Of a stretch of DNA of 64,000 bases, positions 49,688 to 60,439 are shown in pieces. Each line of letters begins with the position of its first letter. The first letter of the stretch is position 1. The stretch is from Kluyvera sichuanensis (GTDB taxonomy: Bacteria > Pseudomonadota > Gammaproteobacteria > Enterobacterales > Enterobacteriaceae), in the NCBI RefSeq assembly GCF_014218705.1, contig NZ_JABBJF010000008.1:107954-171953 (forward strand), given 5' to 3'. Made by a program: the position numbers and the translations under genes. Under the pieces are notes generated by a model. That model did not search any database. It was not told the DNA's origin and saw only the letters and a program-made list of their open reading frames with translations.

Positions 49688-50453
49688 TGCTCTCTCCGGT
49701 TATGATCACTTCAATCCCTTTGTCTTCCAGCGCTTGACGAAACGCCGGGTCGATTCCCGCGTCGGTAATCAGCTTGTCGACGCTCTCCAGACTGCACACC
49801 ACGTTAGGGCTTTTTCGTCCGAATTTTGAGGAGTCCGCCATCAGAATCACTTCGCGTGCGGCGTTGCACATCGCTTTACTGACGGTATAGACCTCGTTAA
49901 AGGTGGTCACCCCGGCGTTCAGATCGATGCCGTCGGTGCCCATAAAGAGTTTATCAAAGCTGAAATGCTCAAAGGCATTTTCCGCCAGTTGCCCGTGGAA
50001 CGAGGCGGATTTTTTGCGGAAGGTGCCGCCGGGCATCAGGATGGTCTGCTCGTTGTCCAGTTCCGACAGCGCGTTAACGATGTGCAGGCTGTTGGTCATC
50101 ACGGTGATGTTGCGAAAGCGGGCGAGCATGGGAACCATCTGTAACACGGTGCTGCCCGCATCCAGAATGATGGAATCACCGTCGTGGATAAAGGCAACCG
50201 CGGCCTCTGCGATGCGCTCTTTTTGGTGGGTGTTGATGAGCGTTTTGTGATCGATAGGCGGGTCGGATTCGTCCTTGTTTAACACTACTCCGCCGTAGGT
50301 TCGAATGACGGTTCCCGCGTTTTCCAGAATGACCAGATCCTTGCGAATGGTGGTTCCCGTGGTGTCAAAGTACTGGGCCAACTCTTCAACCGAGCATTTT
50401 CCCTGCTTTTGCAGGTGCTCAAGAATAGCGGCCTGACGCTGACGAGGTTTCAT
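49680..50453 (-). CDS. srlR: DeoR-family sorbitol repressor SrlR
   Basis: A 257-residue repressor, equal in length to E. coli SrlR. The N-terminal winged helix-turn-helix ([20 protein letters not shown]) is followed by a sugar-phosphate sensor domain. ATG 50453 ([11 protein letters not shown]) is the family start. It is encoded within the operon it controls, together with the activator GutM. Confidence 0.95.
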   Translation of the reverse strand: MKPRQRQAAILEHLQKQGKCSVEELAQYFDTTGTTIRKDLVILENAGTVIRTYGGVVLNKDESDPPIDHKTLINTHQKERIAEAAVAFIHDGDSIILDAGSTVLQMVPMLARFRNITVMTNSLHIVNALSELDNEQTILMPGGTFRKKSASFHGQLAENAFEHFSFDKLFMGTDGIDLNAGVTTFNEVYTVSKAMCNAAREVILMADSSKFGRKSPNVVCSLESVDKLITDAGIDPAFRQALEDKGIEVIITGESNE

Positions 50454-50477
50454 AGGCGTGATTACCCTGACATAAAT

Positions 50478-50499
50478 TTGCGAAATGATAATTTCGCAA
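50478..50499. promoter_or_regulatory. Perfect palindrome between gutM and srlR
   Basis: TTGCGAAAT and ATTTCGCAA are perfect 9-base arms around GATA, in the 68-base gap upstream of srlR. It could be an SrlR operator or an internal promoter site. The AT-rich stem without a U-run makes a terminator unlikely. Confidence 0.45.
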
Positions 50500-50521
50500 G
50501 CTATTAGCATTCACAACGAAA

Positions 50522-50881
50522 TTACCCATGTTTCAGTTTAAGCGCCAATGATAGTGCATTCTGCGATAGGGGATCATGGGGAAAGATCACATCAGGCTGT
50601 AATTCATCACGATGTTTTCCTTTCAGCCCGTCAATTTTCCCCGGCCTGGCGAATACGGTGACCCCTTTCATAAACAGCGAATCGACAACGTGAAGGCGTT
50701 CATCCAGCGCGATAGCGACCACCACGCGCGGCTTAAAGCGCCCGCCGGAGCGCCCTACGCCAACTCGACCCTGCTGGCAGAGCTTATCGAACGCCCGGTT
50801 GAAGCGGTGGATTTGCCAGCCACCCAGCGCAAGCTGCGCGCACCAGGCAATAACGGCAACGGTAATCAGGGCTGAGACCAT
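50522..50881 (-). CDS. srlM: Sorbitol operon activator GutM
   Basis: A 119-residue protein, as in E. coli. An N-terminal hydrophobic segment (MVSALITVAVIAWCAQLAL) suggests membrane attachment. No recognisable DNA-binding motif is visible, so the activation mechanism is unclear. It lies between srlD and srlR. Confidence 0.92.
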   Translation of the reverse strand: MVSALITVAVIAWCAQLALGGWQIHRFNRAFDKLCQQGRVGVGRSGGRFKPRVVVAIALDERLHVVDSLFMKGVTVFARPGKIDGLKGKHRDELQPDVIFPHDPLSQNALSLALKLKHG

Positions 50882-50895
50882 GATGTGCTCCTTGG

Positions 50896-50925
50896 TTGCC
50901 CGGTAAGCGTAGCGCCACCGGGCAA
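50896..50925. repeat. REP-like hairpin between srlD and gutM
   Basis: TTGCCCGGT and ACCGGGCAA (9-base arms) enclose AAGCGTAGCGCC. As an intra-operon hairpin it could protect the srlAEBD part of the transcript or reduce downstream expression. Confidence 0.7.
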
Positions 50926-50930
50926 AACGT

Positions 50931-51710
50931 TTAGAACATCACCTGCCCGCCGGTGACGTTGATTGACTGGCCGGTACAGTAGGAGGCTTTCTGGCTGGCA
51001 TAGAACAGCAGCATGTTCAGCACATCCTGGTAGTCGCAGCCACGTTTTAGCGGCACTTTATCAATGTAGTACTGCTCCACCTCGCCCGGTTCGATACCAA
51101 GCTTGGTGGCGTACTGCGGCAGCAGCGACTGAAACATCGGAGATTTCAGCAGGTTGCCAAGCATCAGTGAGTGTACGGTGATGCCGTACTCGGCCAAATC
51201 CAACGCCAGCGACTGCGTTAAGCCTACGCCGCCAAACTTTGCCGCGCTGTAGCCTGAGTTGTGCTTGCTGCCCACCTTGCCGGATTTTGAGTTAATTTGA
51301 ATGATGCGCCCGGCAATGCCGTCACGGATCATCAGCCGGGAGAATTCGCGGGCGCAGAGGAAATAGCCCACCAGGTTGACCTGGAGCGAGCGGTCAAAAT
51401 CGCCAAGCGCAAAGTCGCTGATAAATGCAGCTTTCGCGATACCGGCGCTGTAGACCAGTAGATCCGCGCGGCCAAAAATTTCATCCACACCGCGCGATAG
51501 CGCCAGCACGCTCTGTTCGCTGGTGGCATCGGCTCCAAAGCCACTGGCCATCCCCTCGCCAAATTCGGCGTTAATCTCCTGCGCGACGCTGGCGGCTTTA
51601 TCGCTTTGAATATCGACTACGGCGATGCGGTATCCCTCTGCGGCAAGCCCGCGGCAGAGGAAGGCCCCTAAGGTCTGGCCTCCGCCAATAACAATGGCAA
51701 CCTGTTTCAT
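50931..51710 (-). CDS. srlD: Sorbitol-6-phosphate 2-dehydrogenase SrlD
   Basis: A 259-residue NAD-dependent short-chain dehydrogenase converting sorbitol 6-phosphate to fructose 6-phosphate. It has the Rossmann motif GGGQTLGAFLC and catalytic YSAAKFG with INSKSGK upstream. ATG 51710 is correct; the 41-codon upstream extension lies in the srlB gap. Confidence 0.96.
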   Translation of the reverse strand: MKQVAIVIGGGQTLGAFLCRGLAAEGYRIAVVDIQSDKAASVAQEINAEFGEGMASGFGADATSEQSVLALSRGVDEIFGRADLLVYSAGIAKAAFISDFALGDFDRSLQVNLVGYFLCAREFSRLMIRDGIAGRIIQINSKSGKVGSKHNSGYSAAKFGGVGLTQSLALDLAEYGITVHSLMLGNLLKSPMFQSLLPQYATKLGIEPGEVEQYYIDKVPLKRGCDYQDVLNMLLFYASQKASYCTGQSINVTGGQVMF

Positions 51711-51727
51711 GATTTTCTCCTTAAATA

Positions 51728-52090
51728 TCAATCGATAAACTGCAAAATAGTACCCGGTGCAATATCGTCCGGCGTAGGCCCGGCGAGGTGTACCGTGCCG
51801 GGAAACTTCGCTTCGTTTTGCCCGTCGAAGCACAGGGTGATATGTCCCAGTTCGCGCAGGTTTTGTTCGGCGACGCTGCCCACCGCGGTGACCTGATAGC
51901 GCTGGGGGCCAATCTCAAACTGCATGCCCTTCAGAAGTGGGCCGCTCAGTTCGCCGGGACGGTGGATGTAGCAAAATTCTTCAATATTTGCCGGAGCGCC
52001 TTCCCGGAAGGTGATCAGCATTTGTTCGCCCAGCGCTTCTGCGGCGCTCTGGCCGATACGGGTAATGGTGGTCTGATAAATCACGGCCAT
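51728..52090 (-). CDS. srlB: Sorbitol PTS EIIA component SrlB
   Basis: A 120-residue cytoplasmic EIIA(Gut) protein (E. coli 123). It accepts phosphate on a histidine, probably the one in FCYIHRPGEL, and hands it to SrlE. ATG 52090 matches the family start MAVIYQTTITRIG. Confidence 0.94.
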   Translation of the reverse strand: MAVIYQTTITRIGQSAAEALGEQMLITFREGAPANIEEFCYIHRPGELSGPLLKGMQFEIGPQRYQVTAVGSVAEQNLRELGHITLCFDGQNEAKFPGTVHLAGPTPDDIAPGTILQFID

Positions 52091-52100
52091 CGTGTTTTTC

Positions 52101-53674
<1,574 letters not shown>

Positions 53675-53676
53675 TT

Positions 53677-53803
53677 ATACCCGTCATACTTCAAGTTGCA
53701 GGTGCGTTGGCTGCGCTCGCTCACCCCAGTCACTTACTAGAGTAAGCTCCTGGGGATTCACTCCCTTGCCGCCTTCCTGCTACTCGAATTATTTAGGGTA
53801 TAC
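53677..53803. repeat. ERIC element
   Basis: A full-length, about 127-base enterobacterial repetitive intergenic consensus element. Ends ATACCCGTCATACTTC and TTTAGGGTATAC are inverted. The diagnostic cores CGCTCACCCCAGTCACTTAC and AGTAAGCTCCTGGGGATTC are both present. It lies 29 bases upstream of srlA. Confidence 0.95.
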
Positions 53804-53847
53804 GACCAAAAGGTGGATGATTTTAATCAGATCGAAAGCTTTTAAAG

Positions 53848-53863
53848 TGTTATTTTGATCGCA
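53848..53863 (-). promoter_or_regulatory. Predicted CRP site of the srl promoter
   Basis: On the minus strand TGCGATCAAAATAACA matches 8 of 10 conserved positions of TGTGA-N6-TCACA and resembles the E. coli srl site. With CRP at about -41.5 transcription would start near 53814, just outside the ERIC element. ATTTTG/CAAAAT (53852-53867) overlaps it and may be a repressor site. Confidence 0.5.
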
Positions 53864-54038
53864 AAATGAAAGATAAATATTTTATTGTGAAAGTTATTGC
53901 GAGGGTGGCCGCAGGAAAAAGAGAAAACGAAGTGCAGGAATGAGAAATTCTGCGAGCGAGCGCGACAACCGCTTCCTTGCAGCGTGGCGGATGCTTTACC
54001 ATATTTAACTCTTGCTGATATTGTTAAACGGATGTCCC

Positions 54039-55109
54039 ATGTTGAAGCGTCGTGTTCTGGCTTTACTCCCCCTGTGTGTCCTGCTCGCTGCTTGTAGCAG
54101 CAAACCTAAAACGGCTGAATCTCCGGCAACCACTTCCGGCGGTTTTCTCCTTGAACCTCAGCACAATGCGCTAATTCCGACCGGTGATTTTGCTAACAAC
54201 CCGGCGGCAGAGCAGTTCATTGACAAGATGGTGAGCAAGCACGGTTTTGACCGACAGCAACTGCATGAAATCCTCTCTCAGGCCAAGCGCCTGGACTACG
54301 TGTTGCGCCTGATGGACAGGCAGGCACCGACCGGCCTGCCGCCAACCGGCCCGAACGGGGCGTGGCTGCGCTATCGCAATCAGTTCATTACGCCGGATAA
54401 CGTCCAGAATGGCGTGGTGTTCTGGAACCAGCATCAGGACGCGCTGCAGCGCGCTTCCCAGGTGTACGGCGTGCCGCCGGAAATTATCGTCGGGATTATC
54501 GGTGTGGAAACTCGCTGGGGCCGAGTGATGGGTAAAACGCGCATTCTCGATGCGCTGGCGACGCTCTCCTTCAACTATCCGCGCCGCGCGGCGTACTTCT
54601 CCGGTGAGCTGGAAACCTTCCTGCTGATGGCGCGTGATGAGCAGGATGACCCGCTGGATCTGAAAGGCTCATTTGCCGGGGCGATGGGCTACGGGCAGTT
54701 TATGCCGTCTTCCTACAAAGAGTATGCGGTTGATTTCAATGGTGATGGTCATATCAACCTGTGGGATCCGGAAGATGCCATCGGCAGCGTGGCGAACTAC
54801 TTCAAACAGCACGGTTGGGTAAGTGGCGACGCGGTGGCGGTGCAGGCGATGGGTCAGGCTCCGGGGCTGGAGAATGGCTTCAAAACCAAATACAGCGTTT
54901 CGCAGCTGGCGGCGGCAGGCTTAACGCCGATGCAGCCGCTGGGTAATCATCAGCAGGCCAGCCTGCTGCGGTTGGATATCGGCACGGGCTATCAGTATTG
55001 GTACGGTCTGCCGAACTTCTACACCATCACCCGCTATAACCACAGTACCCACTATGCGATGGCCGTCTGGCAGCTGGGTCTGGCAGTCTCTCAGGCGCGC
55101 GGTCAGTAA
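54039..55109 (+). CDS. mltB: Membrane-bound lytic transglycosylase B
   Basis: A 356-residue lipoprotein that cleaves peptidoglycan between MurNAc and GlcNAc to leave 1,6-anhydro ends. The lipobox LLAACSS (lipidated Cys about residue 19) places it in the outer membrane. The catalytic Glu lies in IIGVETRWGRVMG; an EF-hand-like DFNGDGHINLWD is present as in Slt35. E. coli MltB has 361 residues. It has its own terminator. Confidence 0.95.
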   Translation: MLKRRVLALLPLCVLLAACSSKPKTAESPATTSGGFLLEPQHNALIPTGDFANNPAAEQFIDKMVSKHGFDRQQLHEILSQAKRLDYVLRLMDRQAPTGLPPTGPNGAWLRYRNQFITPDNVQNGVVFWNQHQDALQRASQVYGVPPEIIVGIIGVETRWGRVMGKTRILDALATLSFNYPRRAAYFSGELETFLLMARDEQDDPLDLKGSFAGAMGYGQFMPSSYKEYAVDFNGDGHINLWDPEDAIGSVANYFKQHGWVSGDAVAVQAMGQAPGLENGFKTKYSVSQLAAAGLTPMQPLGNHQQASLLRLDIGTGYQYWYGLPNFYTITRYNHSTHYAMAVWQLGLAVSQARGQ

Positions 55110-55121
55110 TCCTTCCTTCTG

Positions 55122-55145
55122 GCTCCCCTCGGTTCAGAGGGGAGC
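55122..55145 (+). terminator. Terminator of mltB
   Basis: GCTCCCCTC and GAGGGGAGC (9-base stem, 6-base loop) are followed by TTGTTACATTT, 12 bases after the mltB stop. Confidence 0.8.
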
Positions 55146-55197
55146 TTGTTACATTTCGCATCATTTTCTGCCGTTTACATCTTACTGCTAATTCAAT

Positions 55198-55216
55198 ATT
55201 GTTACGTTATAACATT
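55198..55216. promoter_or_regulatory. Predicted Zur box
   Basis: ATTGTTACGTTATAACATT matches 16 of 18 defined positions of the Zur core AATGTTATAnTATAACATT. It lies 17 bases before the small ORF at 55233. It marks the following transporter as zinc-repressed. Confidence 0.7.
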
Positions 55217-55232
55217 AAATGATGAGGCGAAG

Positions 55233-55340
55233 ATGTTCACTCCTGTTTTTATGGCCAGCAGCGTGACGCGGGTTTTGCTGGCCTGCGCGCTATTGAGCGT
55301 GCTGTGGCTGATGGTCTGGTGGGCGGTGTCGCTGCCATGA
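55233..55340 (+). CDS. 35-residue membrane peptide coupled to zinc transporter
   Basis: A small ORF with a good ribosome site (GAGGCGAAG) and ATG 55233. It encodes one hydrophobic helix (VTRVLLACALLSVLWLMVWWAV). Its TGA overlaps the ATG of the ATPase gene (ATGA), so its translation probably drives that of the transporter. I do not recognise a family. It may be a regulatory leader or a small subunit. Confidence 0.6.
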   Translation: MFTPVFMASSVTRVLLACALLSVLWLMVWWAVSLP

Positions 55341-56014
55341 TTGAACTGGACAACCTGGTGGCAGGCTATGAAGGCGTGGCGATTACGCCATCGCTGAGCG
55401 GCGTCATTCACAAAGGCAGCATGACGGCGATTGTCGGCCTGAACGGCTGCGGAAAATCCACTTTACTGAAAACGCTGGCGGGATTTATTCCGCCGGTAAG
55501 CGGCGTCATTCGCTGGGCACCTTCACGCCCGGTGATCGGTTGGCTGGCCCAGCGTCATGCGCTGGAGTCGCAGTTTCCGTTAACCGTGCTGGACGTGGTG
55601 AGCCAGGGGGCGTGGCCGCGAATTTCATTGCTGCGTGGCCTGCGTAGCGACACGCGCCAGCGCATTGCCGCTGCACTGGCGCGAGTGGGGCTGGAAAGCA
55701 TGGCGAAAACACCCATTGACGCACTTTCCGGCGGCCAGTTCCAGCGCATGCTCTTTGCCCGCGTGCTGGTACAGCGCGCGCCGCTGGTGATGCTTGATGA
55801 GCCCTTCACCGGCATTGATGAAGCCACCAGTCATGACCTGATGGGGGTAATTCAGGAGATGCATCAGCAGGGGCAGACCGTGCTGGCGGTGCTGCATGAC
55901 AATCAACGCGTGGCGGAGTACTTCCCGGAAACGCTGTTGCTGGCACCACAGAACGCCTGCTGGGGGCATACCCGCGACGTGCTTTCTGCATTCAAATCCG
56001 CGAGGCACGCATGA
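55337..56014 (+). CDS. Zinc/manganese-type ABC transporter ATPase
   Basis: A 225-residue ATPase of the ZnuC/SitB class: Walker A GLNGCGKST, signature LSGGQFQR, Walker B LVMLDEPFTGID, H-loop VLHDNQRV. ATG 55337 (MIELDNLVAGYEG) is chosen because it overlaps the small ORF stop. It overlaps the permease gene by ATGA. It resembles second zinc importers described in Klebsiella (ZniABC type); the name is not assigned here. Confidence 0.88.
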   Translation: MIELDNLVAGYEGVAITPSLSGVIHKGSMTAIVGLNGCGKSTLLKTLAGFIPPVSGVIRWAPSRPVIGWLAQRHALESQFPLTVLDVVSQGAWPRISLLRGLRSDTRQRIAAALARVGLESMAKTPIDALSGGQFQRMLFARVLVQRAPLVMLDEPFTGIDEATSHDLMGVIQEMHQQGQTVLAVLHDNQRVAEYFPETLLLAPQNACWGHTRDVLSAFKSARHA

Positions 56015-56865
56015 TCTGGCACACCTTCTTCCAACCCTTTATCGAGTTTGGCTTTATGCGCCGGGCGCTGGTGGTGTGCCTCGCGCTGTCGCTCAGTACC
56101 ACCATCCTCGGTGTCTTTTTACTGCTGCGGCGGATGAGCCTGATGGGGGACGCGCTGTCGCATGCCATTCTTCCCGGCGTGGCGGTGGGTTATCTGGTCA
56201 ACGGCATGTCACTGCTGGCGATGACCGTAGGCGGCTTTATTGCTGGCATTACGGTGGCGCTGGTGGCCGGTTGGGTTAGCCGACGCACGCCGCTGAAAGA
56301 GGATGCCAGCTTCGCCGGATTCTACTTAGGGTCGTTGGCGCTGGGGGTCACGCTGGTCTCGCTGCGCGGCTCCAACGTTGACCTGCTGCATCTGCTGTTC
56401 GGCTCGATTCTGGCGGTGGATAACGATGCCGCACTGTTTGTGGCGGGGGTCGCCAGCCTGACGCTGCTCTGCATTGCGCTTTTCTACCGGGGACTGGTGA
56501 GCGAAGCGTTTGATAGCAGTTGGCTACAGGTGAATGCGCGCTGGCTGCCCGTGTTGTTGCACGGGCTGTTTCTGGCGCTGCTGGTGCTCAACCTGGTGGC
56601 CGGTTTTCAGGTGCTGGGCACGCTGATGGCGGTGGGGGTCATGATGCTGCCCGCCGTTGCGGCGCGCTGCTGGGCGAAAACCTTACCGTCAATTCTGCTG
56701 CTGGCGGCGCTGATAGGCGGCGTATGTGCCTGGATGGGGCTCAGTCTGTCGTGGGCCGCGAATCTGCCCGCCGGACCGTCGATTGTGCTAACCGCGAGCG
56801 GTATCTTTTTGATTTCTGTGTTGTTTGGCAAGCGAAGCCGGCTGACCGTGAGCTGGTTAAAATGA
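56011..56865 (+). CDS. Zinc/manganese-type ABC transporter permease
   Basis: A 284-residue inner-membrane permease of the ABC-3 (ZnuB/SitC) family with about eight hydrophobic segments. The RRMSLMGDALSHAILPGVAVGY segment is the family signature. It is coupled to the ATPase upstream by a 4-base overlap. Confidence 0.9.
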   Translation: MIWHTFFQPFIEFGFMRRALVVCLALSLSTTILGVFLLLRRMSLMGDALSHAILPGVAVGYLVNGMSLLAMTVGGFIAGITVALVAGWVSRRTPLKEDASFAGFYLGSLALGVTLVSLRGSNVDLLHLLFGSILAVDNDAALFVAGVASLTLLCIALFYRGLVSEAFDSSWLQVNARWLPVLLHGLFLALLVLNLVAGFQVLGTLMAVGVMMLPAVAARCWAKTLPSILLLAALIGGVCAWMGLSLSWAANLPAGPSIVLTASGIFLISVLFGKRSRLTVSWLK

Positions 56866-56882
56866 AGAGGAAAGGGGACAAG

Positions 56883-57761
56883 ATGAAACGTATTGGGGTG
56901 ATTATGGCGCTGGCGTTAGGGCTGGCGGCGCAGGGGGCGATGGCAAAGACGCTCAACGTGGTCAGCAGCTTTTCGGTGCTGGGCGACATGGTGAAGCAGG
57001 TGGGTGGCGATCACGTTCACGTCGACACGCTGGTTGGCCCGGACGGCGACCCGCATACCTTCGAGCCGTCGCCGAAAGATAGCGCGCTGCTCAGCAAAGC
57101 GGATGTCGTGGTGGTCAACGGTCTGGGGCTGGAAGGTTGGATGGACCGCCTTATCAAAGCATCGGGCTTTAAAGGTGAACTGGTGGTGGCTTCAACGGGC
57201 GTAAAAACCCACACTCTGGATGAAGATGGCAAAACGGTGACCGACCCGCACGCCTGGAACAGCGCGGCAAACGGCGCACTGTACGCGCAGAATATCCTGA
57301 CTGGCCTGGTGAAGGCTGACCCGGAAGATAGCGCGGCGCTCAATGCTTCCGGCAAACGCTACATTGGCGAGCTTAACGATATTCATAGCTGGACGAAGCA
57401 GCAGTTCAGCGCCATTCCGCAGGCGAAGCGTAAGGTGCTGACCAGCCACGATGCCTTTGGCTACTTCTCTCGCGCCTACGGCGTCACCTTCCTGGCACCT
57501 CAAGGGCTCTCTTCAGAAAGCGAGGCCAGCGCGGCGCAGGTGGCAGCGTTGATTAAGCAAATTAAGGCCGATGGCGTACACACCTGGTTTATGGAAAACC
57601 AGCTCGATCCGCGCCTGGTGAAACAGATTGCCGCGGCTACCGGCTCGCAGCCGGGCGGCGAACTGTATCCGGAAGCGCTGTCGAAATCGGGCGGCGTGGC
57701 GGACAGCTACGTCAAAATGCTGCGTCATAACGTGGAGCTTATCGCCGCCAGCATGCGCTAA
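56883..57761 (+). CDS. Zinc/manganese-type ABC substrate-binding protein
   Basis: A 292-residue periplasmic cluster A-I binding protein. The signal peptide covers residues 1-20 (ending QGAMA). Metal ligands appear as His in GDPHTFEPSP, His in TDPHAWN and His in TSHDAFGYFSRAYG, with an acidic partner in the C-terminal lobe. No His-rich loop is seen, unlike ZnuA. ATG 56883 follows AAAGGGG; ATG 56862 is in frame but less likely. With the Zur box, zinc is the best guess; manganese is possible. Confidence 0.88.
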   Translation: MKRIGVIMALALGLAAQGAMAKTLNVVSSFSVLGDMVKQVGGDHVHVDTLVGPDGDPHTFEPSPKDSALLSKADVVVVNGLGLEGWMDRLIKASGFKGELVVASTGVKTHTLDEDGKTVTDPHAWNSAANGALYAQNILTGLVKADPEDSAALNASGKRYIGELNDIHSWTKQQFSAIPQAKRKVLTSHDAFGYFSRAYGVTFLAPQGLSSESEASAAQVAALIKQIKADGVHTWFMENQLDPRLVKQIAAATGSQPGGELYPEALSKSGGVADSYVKMLRHNVELIAASMR

Positions 57762-57775
57762 ACCCGGCACTTCCT

Positions 57776-57796
57776 CGCCCCGGTTCTTCCGGGGCG
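57776..57796 (+). terminator. Terminator after the zinc ABC operon
   Basis: CGCCCCGG / CCGGGGCG with a 5-base loop TTCTT, followed by TTCAATTT, 14 bases after the stop. Confidence 0.75.
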
Positions 57797-57899
57797 TTCA
57801 ATTTCGGAATCCCCCTCGTAAAATCACCATCCCGTCCCCACATCTGTTCTGAAAGTGCTATCTTTGATGGCCTCTTTATCGGGCTGAAGCGGAGCGATG

Positions 57900-58393
57900 A
57901 TGACAGATTCAGAATTAATGCAGCTGAGTGAAAAGGTTGGCCTGGCGCTGAAAGCGCGTGGGGCGACGATGACCACCGCAGAGTCCTGTACCGGCGGCTG
58001 GATAGCCAAAACCATTACCGATATTGCTGGCAGTTCTGCCTGGTTTGAGCGTGGGTTTGTGACCTACAGCAACGAGGCCAAATCGCAGATGATTGGCGTG
58101 CGTGAAGTGACGCTCGAACAGCACGGTGCGGTGAGTGAACCGGTGGTCGTTGAGATGGCCATTGGAGCACTGCGCGCGGCGCGGGCTGACTTTGCAGTCT
58201 CGGTTAGCGGCATTGCCGGGCCGGACGGCGGCAGCGCGGAAAAGCCGGTTGGCACGGTCTGGTTCGGCGTAGCAAGCGCCACCGGGCAAGGCGTTACCCA
58301 GCGTGAATGCTTTGACGGCGACCGTGAATCGGTGCGTCGACAGGCGACCGCTTATGCGCTCAATCTCCTCTGGCAACAATTTCTACAAAATAC

Positions 58394-58397
<4 letters not shown>
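57900..58397 (+). CDS. pncC: Nicotinamide-nucleotide amidase PncC
   Basis: A 165-residue CinA C-terminal-type amidase (formerly YgaD) that recycles nicotinamide mononucleotide to nicotinate mononucleotide. Motifs TTAESCTGGW and SGIAGPDGG are present, with the catalytic Ser in AESC. ATG 57900 has GGAG five bases upstream; ATG 57897 is too close. Its stop is directly followed by the recA LexA box. Confidence 0.95.
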
Positions 58398-59536
<1,139 letters not shown>

Positions 59537-59540
59537 TCAT

Positions 59541-59631
59541 GTAGCCCGGCCGAGTGAAACGACGCCGGGAATGCGCTCAGAGTCCCCCGGGGTCGGTGCT
59601 ATCGCACCTCGTCCGGGCTACTTGATTGTGC
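59541..59631. repeat. REP-type repeat between recA and recX
   Basis: GTAGCCCGGCCGAG opens the element and CGTCCGGGCTAC closes it, with CCCCCGGGGTCGG between. It sits between the recA stop and the terminator. Confidence 0.8.
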
Positions 59632-59640
59632 ACATTTGAA

Positions 59641-59663
59641 GGGCTGCTTATGCAGCCCTTTTT
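59641..59663 (+). terminator. Terminator between recA and recX
   Basis: GGGCTGC / GCAGCCC with loop TTAT and TTTTT. In E. coli recX is expressed by read-through of such a terminator, keeping RecX far below RecA. Confidence 0.9.
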
Positions 59664-59688
59664 GCATTTATTACGACGGTAAAACATC

Positions 59689-60189
59689 ATGACCGAAAAC
59701 TCACCGCGTCGTTCCGCCTATGCTCGCCTGCTGGATCGCGCCATTCGCATTCTGGCAATGCGTGATCACAGCGAACAGGAGCTGCGACGTAAACTTACCG
59801 CCCCAGTGATGGGGAAAAATGGTCCTGAGCCTATCGACGCGCCGCCGGAAGAGGTTGAAAAGGTGGTGGCCTGGTGCTTTGAAAACCGCTACCTCGACGA
59901 TAGCCGCTTTGTGCAGCAGTTTATGGCCGGGCGCAGCCGCAAAGGATATGGCCCGGCGCGGATCCGTCAGGAGCTGGGGCAGAAGGGCATTGCCCGCGAA
60001 GCCATCGAGCAGGCCATGCGCGAGTGCGACATTGATTGGGCTTTACTGGCGCGCGATCAGGCGGTAAGAAAATACGGTGAACCGTTGCCGACCACTTTTG
60101 CGGAAAAGGTCAAAATCCAGCGTTTTTTGCTCTATCGCGGCTACCTGATGGAAGATATCCAGGAAATATGGCGAAATTTTGCTGATTGA
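59689..60189 (+). CDS. recX: RecA modulator RecX
   Basis: A 166-residue protein that binds the RecA filament and limits its growth and ATPase. It has the three-helix repeats typical of RecX ([49 protein letters not shown]). E. coli RecX also has 166 residues. It is downstream of recA, past a terminator. Confidence 0.95.
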   Translation: MTENSPRRSAYARLLDRAIRILAMRDHSEQELRRKLTAPVMGKNGPEPIDAPPEEVEKVVAWCFENRYLDDSRFVQQFMAGRSRKGYGPARIRQELGQKGIAREAIEQAMRECDIDWALLARDQAVRKYGEPLPTTFAEKVKIQRFLLYRGYLMEDIQEIWRNFAD

Positions 60190-60311
60190 CCGCACTGGGG
60201 ATTTTACTTCCCTTTAAAGAAAACTTATCTTATTCCCACTTTTTCCGTCCGGAGGCGGGTTGTTTTTAAAGCAATCCGCGTCGGTGACGAATATTCCTTA
60301 ATACACAAAAT

Positions 60312-60413
60312 CATTCAAGCCGCATCAGAACGATGGGCGAGAGAAGCTCCAGGCAGGTACTTCAGTACGTGTTCGGAGGTGAAAACAGCCGTTGCCTCGC
60401 GGTTTGAAGGATG
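60312..60413. other. Imperfect inverted-repeat element in the alaS leader
   Basis: CATTCAAGCCGC (60312-60323) pairs imperfectly with GCGGTTTGAAGGATG (60399-60413). A perfect small palindrome GTACT-TC-AGTAC lies at 60357-60368. It may be an intergenic repeat or an mRNA structure; alaS of E. coli is autoregulated by AlaRS binding near its promoter. I do not recognise the element. Confidence 0.4.
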
Positions 60414-60439
60414 AAGTGTAGCTTGATGTCAGGATAATT

